From the NCBI RefSeq assembly GCF_004118265.1, contig NZ_SDHW01000001.1, positions 1,302,001-1,366,000 of the forward strand: 64,000 bases of DNA, written 5' to 3'. The stretch comes from Lacibacter luteus. Lineage in GTDB: Bacteria > Bacteroidota > Bacteroidia > Chitinophagales > Chitinophagaceae. A program made the position numbers and the translations under genes. The stretch's first letter is position 1; each line of letters starts with the position of its first letter. Positions 42,081 to 50,759 of this stretch are shown here, piece by piece. Under the pieces are notes generated by a model. The model worked only from the letters and a program-made list of their open reading frames with translations. It had not been told where the DNA came from and did not search any database.

Positions 42081-42944
42081 TTACTCCTGCCTGCGTTTTA
42101 ACAGCAACCATACATTACCGCCATCCGCTTCTATTTCTATATTCCATTCTTTGCTGAAGCTACCTTGTTGCAGTACAATTTTTACCGGGAGTTTTTGTTT
42201 GTCGTTTGATGTATTGATGATGTCTATATAGAAACTTTTTTGATTGACGAAGCGGAAACGCATATCGAACACATTTGCAGATAAGTTGAAATCTTCTGCA
42301 ATCTGCCTGCTGTTGAGTAAAACGGCAATCGATGCCTTTGGTGTTTTTTGCAGCAAGCTTACGGTCAAAATAATTGGCAGACTGTCAACCGTCAGCTCAT
42401 CAATCTTCTTATTCATTCTTTCCCTTTCGGTTCTCTCTTTCCGAAGCTTTTCTTCATAAGCATCGCCTCTGCCCTGTAGTCCTTTGTTTAATTCGTCTTT
42501 TGCCGATTCGGAAATTTCTGCTCCCGTTCTTTGAGCAACAAATTCTTCGGCCTCTTCTTCACTCCATACCCAGTTTCCTCTAACAACATTTGATGAATCT
42601 TTCCTGTCGAAATACAGTTCAATATGTTTCAGCAGAACACAATCGTTGTAATCAATTGCAATGGCACGCTGTACTTTTCGCCGGGTAAGTACCAACACAT
42701 TATCTGTTACTTTTCCTGCAACTACATAATCGCACCCATATATTGTACCTTTTTCAAGTCCACGTACGTTAACAACGCCCATGAAAGCATTGCCTTGTTG
42801 AACAAGCTCTATCAGCAGGTTCATTTTCTGTTTCTTCTTTCCGTTCATGAAAAAACTTCCTTCCCATACACCGGAAAAATTTTGAGCAGGTACAGAACAG
42901 GCAAAGCTCAAACTAAGAAGAAATAAAAAAAGCCGTAACTGCAT
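42081..42944 (-). CDS. Secreted protein of the tandem family (copy C)
   Basis: The protein has 287 residues; signal peptide MQLRLFLFLLSLSFACSVPAQ. It shares GVWEGSFFMNGKKKQKMN, VRGLEKGTIYGCDY and NDCVLLKHIELYF with its neighbours. A charged helical linker here is longer (KGLQGRGDAYEEKLRKERTE). The C-terminal domain carries VSLLQKTPKASIAVLLNS, equivalent to the SSVEKN stretch of the others. It probably acts in the periplasm or on the surface. Function is unknown. Confidence 0.75.
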   Translation of the reverse strand: MQLRLFLFLLSLSFACSVPAQNFSGVWEGSFFMNGKKKQKMNLLIELVQQGNAFMGVVNVRGLEKGTIYGCDYVVAGKVTDNVLVLTRRKVQRAIAIDYNDCVLLKHIELYFDRKDSSNVVRGNWVWSEEEAEEFVAQRTGAEISESAKDELNKGLQGRGDAYEEKLRKERTERERMNKKIDELTVDSLPIILTVSLLQKTPKASIAVLLNSRQIAEDFNLSANVFDMRFRFVNQKSFYIDIINTSNDKQKLPVKIVLQQGSFSKEWNIEIEADGGNVWLLLKRRQE

Positions 42945-43025
42945 TGTTGCTAAAATATAATTACGAAATAAATGAGCTGAAAGAAATAAAATAACGGAGT
43001 GTTAAAACTATTCTTTTGTACTTCG

Positions 43026-43919
43026 CTATAATTGGTCTTGTCCGAATCCGGAAAACTCATCCCGGTACAAATCATCGTTATAAATCAACTCCAACAACAC
43101 ATCACCCAATGCTTCAATAGCAGTAACCCAAACTTTTCTTTTCATCCCTTGTTGAAACGAAATCTTTACATCCAGTTGCTTTCCAGTATCAGAACTGTTT
43201 AAGAAAATAAGCCGATTGACCGGAGTGATTTCCTCCAGCTTAATTATCAAATCACTACTTGCCAAATTAAAATCTTTTACCAGAGCTTTGCCATTTACCC
43301 ATGCAGATAAAGACGCTGTCGTATCTTTTATTACGGAGCTTACGGTGATCACTATTTTTCTGTAATCCACTTTCAGTTGACCGATCTTTTTCGTGTCAGG
43401 TACATAGCTTTGTTTGATCGGCTTTTGATTTCCGATAGTAATATATTTAGTGCGGCTAACTTCGTTAATTTCTTCTTTAGCAGATTCCGAAACTGCTGTA
43501 TTCATCCTTTTAATCACAAATACCTCCTCGCTGTCGTCTGCCCAAACCCAACGTCCTTTTGCCGTGTTTGTGCTGTCTTTTAAATTGAGCGACAATTTTA
43601 TGTGTTTAAATGAACCACAATCGTTGCTTGTTATAGCAAACGCATCCTTTACATTCTCCTTTGCAAGAGTGAGGTTGTTGTTTTCAAACCATCCATGAAC
43701 ACTATATTCACAACCATAAGTGGTATTATTTTCATATCCACGTGTGGCTATGACAGCTCGCACCCAATTTTCTTTCTGTATTACTTCAATACGTACATTG
43801 ATTTTATGTTTTTTACTTCGCAGGTAAAAATAGCCTTCCCACACACCGGTGTAATCTCCGGCAATAGCGGAAAGCACAAACGCTATAAAAAACAAAAAGA
43901 AAAAAGCCCGTAACTGCAT
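43026..43919 (-). CDS. Secreted protein of the tandem family (copy B)
   Basis: The protein has 297 residues; signal peptide of about 19 residues. Family features: YTGVWEGYFYLRSKKHKIN, ATRGYENNTTYGCEY, TSNDCGSFKHIKL, SESAKEEINE and VSSVIKDTTASLSAWVNG. It has a short acidic tail (DDLYRDEFSGFGQD) that the other copies lack. An 8-bp inverted repeat GCCCGTAA / TTACGGGC brackets the start codon. Confidence 0.75.
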   Translation of the reverse strand: MQLRAFFFLFFIAFVLSAIAGDYTGVWEGYFYLRSKKHKINVRIEVIQKENWVRAVIATRGYENNTTYGCEYSVHGWFENNNLTLAKENVKDAFAITSNDCGSFKHIKLSLNLKDSTNTAKGRWVWADDSEEVFVIKRMNTAVSESAKEEINEVSRTKYITIGNQKPIKQSYVPDTKKIGQLKVDYRKIVITVSSVIKDTTASLSAWVNGKALVKDFNLASSDLIIKLEEITPVNRLIFLNSSDTGKQLDVKISFQQGMKRKVWVTAIEALGDVLLELIYNDDLYRDEFSGFGQDQL

Positions 43920-44063
43920 ACTTAGTTAAGATACAATTACGGGCGAATGAAATAATAAACTGAACAGTTGAAAAAAGCTAATAATCTGCTAAAGCTTTTT
44001 GCCTGCCTGATAAAACGGCATGTTCTCAACATTTAAATCAATACACTCTTTCTAACTTTCCTG

Positions 44064-44909
44064 CTACTCCTTTATATCGAGCCGCAGCCATGCTCTTCCG
44101 CCCGGATAAAGAAATACGTTCCATTCTTCTTTCATGCCCTCTTGCTCGAGCAGAATTTTAAACTCCAGGTTATACCTTTTATCTGAATCATTAATGAATT
44201 CAATGTTACTGATCTTAGGCAGATCCTTCAGTTTGATAACTAAAACTTTTTCAGACAGGTCAAAATAGTCTGCAACAATTCCTTCATTCATTGTTACAGT
44301 CATTCGGGGCTTTGTATTTTTTTCAACGGAGGTTATTGTTATCGAGGTCTCTTTATTTTCTACCAATCGTGTACCTAAGCTTCCGGCAAAACGGGCATGT
44401 AATTCGCTTTCTTTACGCACAAAGTCGTTACGAAGATCGGAACGGTGTTTAAGGTTGTTCATTTCCTCCCTGGCAAAATCAGAAACTTCTGTTGCCGTTT
44501 TTGTAGCAGTAAAAACATTTTTGCTGCTATCCATCCAAAACCATCGGCTTTTTACATTAACAGAATCGTTTTTTTCAAACGACAATTCGGCCCAGCTAAA
44601 TGAACCGCAGTCGGTAATCTTCATTGCTACCCCTCTTCGCACATTTATCTTAGTAAGCCGTAGTGTATTTTTATTTATACGGCCATGCACAATATAGTCA
44701 CAACCATAAGTCGTATTCTTTTCAAATCCACGTGTACTAACAAATCCAACAAAGTCTTTATCCTTTTGGACTAATTCAATTCGCACATTAACCCTGTTCT
44801 TTTTGCCACGAAGAAAGAAATGCCCTTCCCATACGCCTGCATAATCCTGTGCAGGTAAAGAAAATGTAACCCCGAAAAAAAGAAGAAATAAAAAAGCCCG
44901 TAACTGCAT
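44064..44909 (-). CDS. Secreted protein of the tandem family (copy A)
   Basis: The protein has 281 residues; signal peptide MQLRAFLFLLFFGVTFSLPAQ. It shows YAGVWEGHFFLRGKKNRVN, STRGFEKNTTYGCDY, KITDCGSFSWAEL and ITSVEKNTKPRMTVTMNE. The upstream flank and the first codons form an 11-bp inverted repeat with the ATG in the loop (AAAGTCCGTAA / TTACGGGCTTT). It is the first of the four copies in the direction of transcription and lies 58 bases after lysC. Confidence 0.75.
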   Translation of the reverse strand: MQLRAFLFLLFFGVTFSLPAQDYAGVWEGHFFLRGKKNRVNVRIELVQKDKDFVGFVSTRGFEKNTTYGCDYIVHGRINKNTLRLTKINVRRGVAMKITDCGSFSWAELSFEKNDSVNVKSRWFWMDSSKNVFTATKTATEVSDFAREEMNNLKHRSDLRNDFVRKESELHARFAGSLGTRLVENKETSITITSVEKNTKPRMTVTMNEGIVADYFDLSEKVLVIKLKDLPKISNIEFINDSDKRYNLEFKILLEQEGMKEEWNVFLYPGGRAWLRLDIKE

Positions 44910-44967
44910 TGTTGCTAAAATACAATTACGGACTTTAAACCGAATAGGTTGATTGACTAATGTTCTG

Positions 44968-46290
44968 TTAATCCAATCCGAAAATTCCTTTGTTTAATAC
45001 CTGCAGGGTTTGTGTTTTAAACGAACCCGGTACAAGCAATGTTACGTTATGCGGACTACCACCATAACTTACCATACGTACAGGAATATCAGCAATGCTT
45101 TCGAACAGTTTTGCAAGAATATGTTCTGTTTGTCCGATTTCGTTACCAACAATACTTACAATTGCCTGGTCTTTGTCAATCTCTACAGTTCCAAATGGTT
45201 CCAGTTCACGAATGATATCATCGAGATAAGTACTGCTGTCGATCGTAAGAGATACTGCTACTTCAGAAGTAGTGATCATGTCAATTGAAGTGCGGTATTT
45301 CTCAAATACTTCAAACACTTTGCGCAAGAAACCATAAGCCAGTAACATACGGCTGCTCTTTATTTTAATTGCAGTGATGCCATCTTTCGCAGCTACCGCT
45401 TTTACACCAACGCTTCCTGCGTTTTCAACTATCAACGTTCCCTTTGCATCAGGCTCCATTGTGTTCAATAACTTAACAGGCACATTGTAGTGTTGTGCTG
45501 GCCAGATAGATGCAGGATGCAGAATTTTTGCTCCGAAGTATGCAAGCTCTGCAGCTTCATCAAAGCTCAACTGCTCAATAGCAACTGTTTTCTTAACAAT
45601 ACGTGGATCGTTGTTATGCATGCCATCAATATCTGTCCATATTTCACACACGCTTGCCTGCCCGGCTGCAGCAATAAGCGATGCTGAGTAATCACTTCCG
45701 CCACGTTTGAGATTATCTACTTCGCCTTTTGCATTGCGGCAGATATAACCTTGGGTAATGAATAACTTCTTACCACTGTTTTGTGCAAGGATGGCACTGA
45801 GTTTTGCTTTAATGGCACCAACCTGTGGTTCATCGTATGCATCAATGCTCATAAAATCAAGTGCAGGCAACAACATATGATCAATACCTTTTTCTTCGAG
45901 ATAGCAGCTGAACATTTTGGTGCTCATCAACTCACCTTGTGCAAGAATATCTTTATTCAACGCATCGTTGAATGATATTTTAAGAATGATATTTAAAAAC
46001 TCGAAATGCTCAGCAATGATGGCACGGCACTTCTGCTGTGCTGCTTCTGTTACAAGCAGATTGCTGATGAAGTTTTGATAATGTGCATCCAGCTTATCAA
46101 TTACCTGTTTGGCTACAGTGCGGTCGCCGTTTGCCATTGCGTTACCAATTTCAACCAGCGAATTGGTAGTGCCGCTTAAAGCACTTAATACCACAATTTT
46201 TTCTTCAGCATCACGGGTAATCAGTGTTGCTACGTCATGCATTCTTTCCGGCTTACCTACAGAGGTACCGCCAAACTTCATCACTTTCAT
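44968..46290 (-). CDS. lysC: Aspartate kinase, monofunctional
   Basis: The protein has 440 residues. The amino acid kinase domain opens MKVMKFGGTSVGKPERM and contains GQASVCEIWTDIDGMHNNDPRIV and the substrate region RGGSDYSASL. Two C-terminal ACT domains (about 300-440) contain SVGVKAVAAKDGITAIKIKSS and IVSIVGNEI. It makes aspartyl phosphate for lysine, threonine and methionine. It has no homoserine-dehydrogenase fusion. Other pathway genes are not nearby. Confidence 0.95.
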   Translation of the reverse strand: MKVMKFGGTSVGKPERMHDVATLITRDAEEKIVVLSALSGTTNSLVEIGNAMANGDRTVAKQVIDKLDAHYQNFISNLLVTEAAQQKCRAIIAEHFEFLNIILKISFNDALNKDILAQGELMSTKMFSCYLEEKGIDHMLLPALDFMSIDAYDEPQVGAIKAKLSAILAQNSGKKLFITQGYICRNAKGEVDNLKRGGSDYSASLIAAAGQASVCEIWTDIDGMHNNDPRIVKKTVAIEQLSFDEAAELAYFGAKILHPASIWPAQHYNVPVKLLNTMEPDAKGTLIVENAGSVGVKAVAAKDGITAIKIKSSRMLLAYGFLRKVFEVFEKYRTSIDMITTSEVAVSLTIDSSTYLDDIIRELEPFGTVEIDKDQAIVSIVGNEIGQTEHILAKLFESIADIPVRMVSYGGSPHNVTLLVPGSFKTQTLQVLNKGIFGLD

Positions 46291-46495
46291 TGTTCTTGTT
46301 TTAAGTTATATGGGTTGTATCGATGATGATTGTGTACGAACCACAACATCATGTTTGCTGTTTGCCGTTTTGCATTTGGCAGACAACTGCAGATGAATTG
46401 CTTCATCATTCCTTCTTCCGTGTTTGTACAGTTGAACTATGCGTTAACAGCCGAAGTTAAGTTGCATGTTGTAATGCAGAAAAGCGGATGCGAAA
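46291..46495 (-). other. Intergenic region upstream of lysC
   Basis: No gene. Words TTTGCTGTTTGCCGTTTTGC (46351-46370) are low-complexity. A promoter for lysC must lie here, but no clear -7/-33 pair stands out. Confidence 0.35.
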
Positions 46496-47590
46496 TTAAA
46501 GAGAGAGATTGAATTTCTGCCCAACTTTCGCCAAATCTTCCGCAACCGTTCCCAGTAATGGAATTCCTTCTTTCATACGCTGCTCCTCGAACAAACGTTC
46601 GGGATCTCCCGGTATTAAAACCTGCTCGTATCCCTCGATTGGCTTGGCCGACCGGAAACGTTGTATCCAGTTGTCCATATCTTTTTTAAATGCCTCTGCT
46701 GTACGGAACGCATCAATGCGCATGGCTCCGAGAAAATGGCCCAATCCTTTACCAGGTTGATTTTCGGGCATGGGTACATATGCAGGAAAAGGCGGCACCC
46801 ACGGACCATAGTTGGCTCCGCTTAGCACTGCAGAAAATATATCTACAATAGAGCCCAGGGCATATCCTTTATGACTGCCATGTTCTCTGTCGCTGCCCAA
46901 TGGAATTAAAGCACCCGCATTCTTCAATGCATGCGCATCTGTTGTGGAATTACCTTCTGCATCCTGTATCCAGCCTGTGGGCGCTTCCTGTCCTTTACGT
47001 TGTAATATTTCGAGTTTACCATTGGCAGCAGTAGTTGTTGCAAGATCGGCCACGAATGGCGGCTCCGTTCCTGCAGGAATGGCAACTGCGATGGGGTTTG
47101 TGCCCAACATCCGTTCCTTCGAAAAGGTTGGTGCTACCAGTGCAGAGGCATTGGTCATTGCCATACCGATCATATCGTGCTGCAAAGCCATCATGGCATG
47201 ATAACCGGCAATACCAAAATGATTACTGTTTTGTACGCTTACCCAGCCTGTGCCGGCCTGCTTTGCTTTGTTGATGGCTACCTGCATGGCAAATGGTGCT
47301 ACTACTAAACCAAGTCCGCTGTCGCCATCTACTACTGCTGTTGATGGCGATTCGTGAATGATCTTTATATCGGGTGTAGCATTGATGCGTTTTGCTTCCC
47401 ATAAGCGTACATAGCCACTGAGCCTCGCCACACCATGACTGTCGATACCACGTACATCGGCCGAAAGCAAAGTTGTTGTTGCAGTGGTTGCATGCTCTTC
47501 GCTGCAACCTATTGCCAGGAAAACATTTTTTGTAAAAGAAAATAAATGCTGATAAGAAAATATCTCCTCAGCTTGTCGTTCATGGTTCAT
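46496..47590 (-). CDS. Ldh_2 family malate/L-lactate-type dehydrogenase
   Basis: The protein has 364 residues. Family features are LLSADVRGIDSHGVARLSGY near the start with the catalytic His, the NAD(P) part NSNHFGIAGYHAMMAL, and GTNPIAVAIPAG plus GSHKGYALGSIVDIFSAVLSGA. The Ldh_2 family includes malate, lactate, ureidoglycolate and related oxidoreductases; the substrate is unclear. The start codon ATGAACCATGAAC lies inside a tandem repeat of tgaaccatgaac units (47581-47610), so the first codons may have been supplied by the repeat. Confidence 0.9.
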   Translation of the reverse strand: MNHERQAEEIFSYQHLFSFTKNVFLAIGCSEEHATTATTTLLSADVRGIDSHGVARLSGYVRLWEAKRINATPDIKIIHESPSTAVVDGDSGLGLVVAPFAMQVAINKAKQAGTGWVSVQNSNHFGIAGYHAMMALQHDMIGMAMTNASALVAPTFSKERMLGTNPIAVAIPAGTEPPFVADLATTTAANGKLEILQRKGQEAPTGWIQDAEGNSTTDAHALKNAGALIPLGSDREHGSHKGYALGSIVDIFSAVLSGANYGPWVPPFPAYVPMPENQPGKGLGHFLGAMRIDAFRTAEAFKKDMDNWIQRFRSAKPIEGYEQVLIPGDPERLFEEQRMKEGIPLLGTVAEDLAKVGQKFNLSL

Positions 47591-47690
47591 AGTTCATGGT
47601 TCATTGTTAATACAGACGCTCTGGCTATTTCCGTCCGACGATGGAGTCTGATGAAGTACACTCATTATTCATCACTCATTATTCATCCTT
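47578..47690. repeat. Interspersed repeats overlapping the dehydrogenase start
   Basis: CATGGTTCATAGTTCATGGT at 47581 is a direct repeat of ggttcat units. ACTCATTATTCATCACTCAT at 47661-47680 is from the atgagtaatgag family. Between them lies TCCGTCCGACGATGGAGTC. Confidence 0.6.
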
Positions 47691-48003
47691 ATGCCTGCGC
47701 CGTGGGACCACCAAAATTCATCGGCACCTGAATTTCTTCCAGGTCTCTGATTGGGCCATTTGCAGCTTCAAAACGTTGTACGTTTTCAGTAAGAGCTTTC
47801 ATAAAGCGTTTCGCATGTTGCGGTGTAAGGATGATCCTTGATTTTACTTTGCTTTTTGGGGTACCTGGCATTACGTTCACAAAGTCAACCACAAACTCTG
47901 CATGGCTGTGTGTAATAATCACAAGGTTTGCATATTCGCCTTCGGCCACTTCTTCGGTAATTTCAATATTGAGTTGATTGGGATTTTGCTGTTGTTGATC
48001 CAT
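47689..48003 (-). CDS. DUF3467 domain protein
   Basis: The protein has 104 residues. The DUF3467 core is YANLVIITHSHAEFVVDFVNVMPG followed by VKSRIILTPQHAKRFMKAL. The N-terminus is Gln/Asn-rich. This small cytoplasmic family is widespread in Bacteroidota and of unknown function. The stop lies in the atgagtaatgag repeat edge at 47689. Confidence 0.9.
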   Translation of the reverse strand: MDQQQQNPNQLNIEITEEVAEGEYANLVIITHSHAEFVVDFVNVMPGTPKSKVKSRIILTPQHAKRFMKALTENVQRFEAANGPIRDLEEIQVPMNFGGPTAQA

Positions 48004-48078
48004 AATAAAAATTGAGTTTCAAATATACAATGCAAAAATGGTGTTGGCTTTGAAAGAAAGGAAAGAGGTAGCAAAACA

Positions 48079-48109
48079 AAAAGTCCTCTCAAAATTTGAG
48101 AGGACTTTT
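48079..48109 (-). terminator. Intrinsic terminator of tRNA-Asp
   Basis: On the minus strand AAAAGTCCTCTCAAA / TTTGAGAGGACTTTTT with ATT as loop, immediately after the tRNA 3' end. Confidence 0.85.
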
Positions 48110-48110
48110 G

Positions 48111-48184
48111 CGGACCGGACGGGACTCGAACCCGCGACCTCCGCCGTGACAGGGCGGCATTCTAACCAACTGAACTACCGATCC
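48111..48184 (-). tRNA. tRNA-Asp (anticodon GTC)
   Basis: A 74-nt cloverleaf on the minus strand. The acceptor stem is GGATCGG / CCGGTCC (one T-G pair). The D arm contains AGTTCAGTTGGTTAGA, the anticodon arm is GCCGCCCTGTCACGGCGG with GTC, and the T arm is GCGGGTTCGAGTCCCGT. The discriminator is G. CCA is not encoded. Confidence 0.97.
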
Positions 48185-48329
48185 AACTTCCCTTTGTTTG
48201 ATTGGATTCTTTTGCAAGACGCCTTTCGTTTTCGGGAGTGCAAAGATAGGGGTTTCACTATTTCACAAAAAAGTTTTTTCTGTTTTTTTCTAAAAAAAGA
48301 TACTCCTTACCTGCTGGCTTTCCATCATT

Positions 48330-48337
48330 TATATTTG
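48330..48337 (+). promoter_or_regulatory. Possible -7 box of the Gfo/Idh/MocA gene
   Basis: TATATTTG fits TAnnTTTG and lies 20 bases before the ATG at 48358, giving a short leader. No -33 TTTG is found at the expected distance. Confidence 0.35.
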
Positions 48338-48357
48338 CTGCTACTTAAACAATATCA

Positions 48358-49326
48358 ATGCTTAAAGTAGCCGTATTTGGTACAGGACATCTTGGAAAGT
48401 TTCATTTAAACAACTGGAAGGAAATAGAAGGTGTTGAGCTGATTGGCTTTTACGACCCGAACGATAAAGCTGCAAAAGCTGTAGCCGAGAAGTACCAGCT
48501 GCAACGCTACAGCGATGCAGAAGAATTAATGAGTCTTTGCGATGCGGCCGATATTGTTGCTCCTACCAATTATCATTTTGACTTATGCGAAATGGCTGTG
48601 CGTAAAGGCAAGCATGTGTTTGTTGAAAAGCCGATGTGTAATACGATGGAAGAAGCTAACGAACTGGTAAAGCTTGTTCGTGAAGCGAATGTAAAATTAC
48701 AGGTTGGCCATGTGGAGCGTTTTAATCCGGCTTTTCTTGCTGTAAAAGATCTGCAGCTGAACCCGATGTTTATTGAAGTGCATCGTTTGGCACAGTTTAA
48801 TCCACGTGGTACAGAAGTAAGCGTGATTCTTGATCTGATGATCCATGATATTGATATTATCATGAGCCTGGTTAAAAGCGATGTAAAGAATGTATATGCC
48901 AATGGTGTGGCTGTAATGACCGACACTCCTGATATTGCCAACGTACGTATTGAATTTGATAATGGCTGTGTAGCCAATCTTACGAGCAGTCGCATTAGTA
49001 TGAAGAAGATGCGGAAGATCCGTTTGTTTCAACGTGATGCGTATATCGGAATTGATTTTCTTGAAAAGAAATCGGAGATCATCCGCATGAAAAACAATGA
49101 AGACAACGATGCATTTACGTTCGATATAGAAACCAATAAGGGCAAGAAAACAATTGCCATTTCAAACCCTGCTGTTAAAGAAGTAAACGCCATTAAGATG
49201 GAGCTTGAACAGTTCAGAGATGCAATTGTGCATAACCAACATGTACCCGTAAGCGAAGTGGATGGTTTACGGGCAATGGATGTTGCACACCAGATTCTGC
49301 AGAAAATTCAACGCTCAACTGTCTAA
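48358..49326 (+). CDS. Gfo/Idh/MocA family NAD-dependent oxidoreductase
   Basis: The protein has 322 residues. The Rossmann motif is VAVFGTGHLGKFH (4-16) and the family signature is EKPMCNT (around 95-101). The C-terminal sugar-binding domain has EVHRLAQFNPRGTEVSVILDLMIHDIDIIM with the catalytic His-Asp region. It may act on a sugar nucleotide or a related substrate. It lies 5 bases before the polyprenyl sugar-phosphate transferase gene, which hints at a role in surface polysaccharide sugars. Confidence 0.92.
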   Translation: MLKVAVFGTGHLGKFHLNNWKEIEGVELIGFYDPNDKAAKAVAEKYQLQRYSDAEELMSLCDAADIVAPTNYHFDLCEMAVRKGKHVFVEKPMCNTMEEANELVKLVREANVKLQVGHVERFNPAFLAVKDLQLNPMFIEVHRLAQFNPRGTEVSVILDLMIHDIDIIMSLVKSDVKNVYANGVAVMTDTPDIANVRIEFDNGCVANLTSSRISMKKMRKIRLFQRDAYIGIDFLEKKSEIIRMKNNEDNDAFTFDIETNKGKKTIAISNPAVKEVNAIKMELEQFRDAIVHNQHVPVSEVDGLRAMDVAHQILQKIQRSTV

Positions 49327-49331
49327 ACTTC

Positions 49332-50747
49332 ATGAAAGAAAACACCCGTTTACATATAAGTTGGTATGTGGTTGCCGATTGGTTTTCGGCAACTATTGCC
49401 TGGGGCATATTTTATTTTTTGCGCCGGGTGTTATTAGGCGAAGCGCCTACTGTTTTTAATCAACCCGTAGACAATTCTTTTTTTATCGGCATTCTGTTTA
49501 TTCCTGTTTGCTGGATAGTTCTCTATCACCTTTTTGGTGCCTATAAAAATCTTTACAGCAAATCGAGATTGCAGGAATTAACTTCTACTTTTTTCTGTTC
49601 GTTGCTTGGTTGTTTAATTTTGTTTTTTGCATTGTTACTCGACGACCGGATTTATACGTATACTTATTACTATAAAGAGTCGGCTTTGCTACTTGCTCTT
49701 CATTTCAGCATTACCTGGTTTTTCCGCTGGTTAATTCTTTCCAGCATTAAGCGACAGTTCCTTGCAGGTAAAGTAAAGATCAATACGCTTATTATTGGCG
49801 CACAACAAAGTGCTATCAAATTGTATAAAGACATTCGTCAGTCGAACGAAACACAAGGTTTTCATTTCTCAGGTTTCATATACCCTACACAACACACTTC
49901 AAACGGGTTAAGTAATTATTTACCATCGCTCGGTACTATTGATTCGTTGGCAACTGTTGTTCGTGAAAAAAATATCGAGCAGGTAATTATTGCTACAGAA
50001 GAAAAAGAGCGCCCCGCAATGGAAACGGCGTTGAGTGTTTTAAGTGAGCTGGATGTATCTATAAAACTATTACCCAATACAATCGACATTCTTTCCGGTT
50101 CTGTACGCACAAGCAATGTACTTGGTGCAATGCTCATTGATTTGCATACGGGCATGATGAGTGAATGGCAGCAAAACATTAAGCGTCTTATTGATGTTAC
50201 AGCAGCACTTGTTGCCATTACATTGCTTTTACCCTTGTATATATTCGTTGCCATTCGTGTTAAACTTTCTTCACCGGGACCGGTTTTTTATTCGCAGGAA
50301 CGGATCGGATTAAAAGGCAAGCCATTCTCTATTCATAAATTCCGTTCGATGTTTATTGATGCAGAAAAGAACGGGCCTGCATTATCGTCGGAAACAGATA
50401 AACGTATTACAGCATGGGGAAAAGTAATGCGTAAATGGCGTTTAGATGAATTGCCGCAGCTTTGGAATATTCTTAAAGGCGAAATGAGTTTGGTTGGTCC
50501 ACGCCCCGAACGAAAATATTATATTGAACAGGTAGTTGCAAAAGCTCCATACTACCGTTACCTGTTGCGTGTTAAACCCGGGCTAACATCGTGGGGAATG
50601 GTAAAGTTTGGTTATGCAGAAAATGTGGATGAAATGGTTGAACGCAGTAAGTACGATCTTATTTACATTGAAAATATTTCGCTGGCACTCGATATTAAAA
50701 TCATGATCCACACCATACGCTTGATCTTTATGGGAAAGGGTCGCTAA
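49332..50747 (+). CDS. Polyprenyl glycosyl-phosphotransferase (exopolysaccharide initiation)
   Basis: The protein has 471 residues. Four N-terminal transmembrane helices (within residues 10-140) are followed by a Rossmann-like domain (CoA-binding_3, 150-270). A fifth helix near 285-305 leads to the bacterial sugar-transferase domain. That domain has SSPGPVFYSQERIGLKGKPFSIHKFRSM, LDELPQLWNILKGEMSLVGPRPER and the final Lys/Arg-rich end. It transfers a hexose-1-phosphate to undecaprenyl phosphate to start surface glycan assembly. No further polysaccharide genes follow. Confidence 0.93.
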   Translation: MKENTRLHISWYVVADWFSATIAWGIFYFLRRVLLGEAPTVFNQPVDNSFFIGILFIPVCWIVLYHLFGAYKNLYSKSRLQELTSTFFCSLLGCLILFFALLLDDRIYTYTYYYKESALLLALHFSITWFFRWLILSSIKRQFLAGKVKINTLIIGAQQSAIKLYKDIRQSNETQGFHFSGFIYPTQHTSNGLSNYLPSLGTIDSLATVVREKNIEQVIIATEEKERPAMETALSVLSELDVSIKLLPNTIDILSGSVRTSNVLGAMLIDLHTGMMSEWQQNIKRLIDVTAALVAITLLLPLYIFVAIRVKLSSPGPVFYSQERIGLKGKPFSIHKFRSMFIDAEKNGPALSSETDKRITAWGKVMRKWRLDELPQLWNILKGEMSLVGPRPERKYYIEQVVAKAPYYRYLLRVKPGLTSWGMVKFGYAENVDEMVERSKYDLIYIENISLALDIKIMIHTIRLIFMGKGR

Positions 50748-50759
50748 CAAACCGATAAT

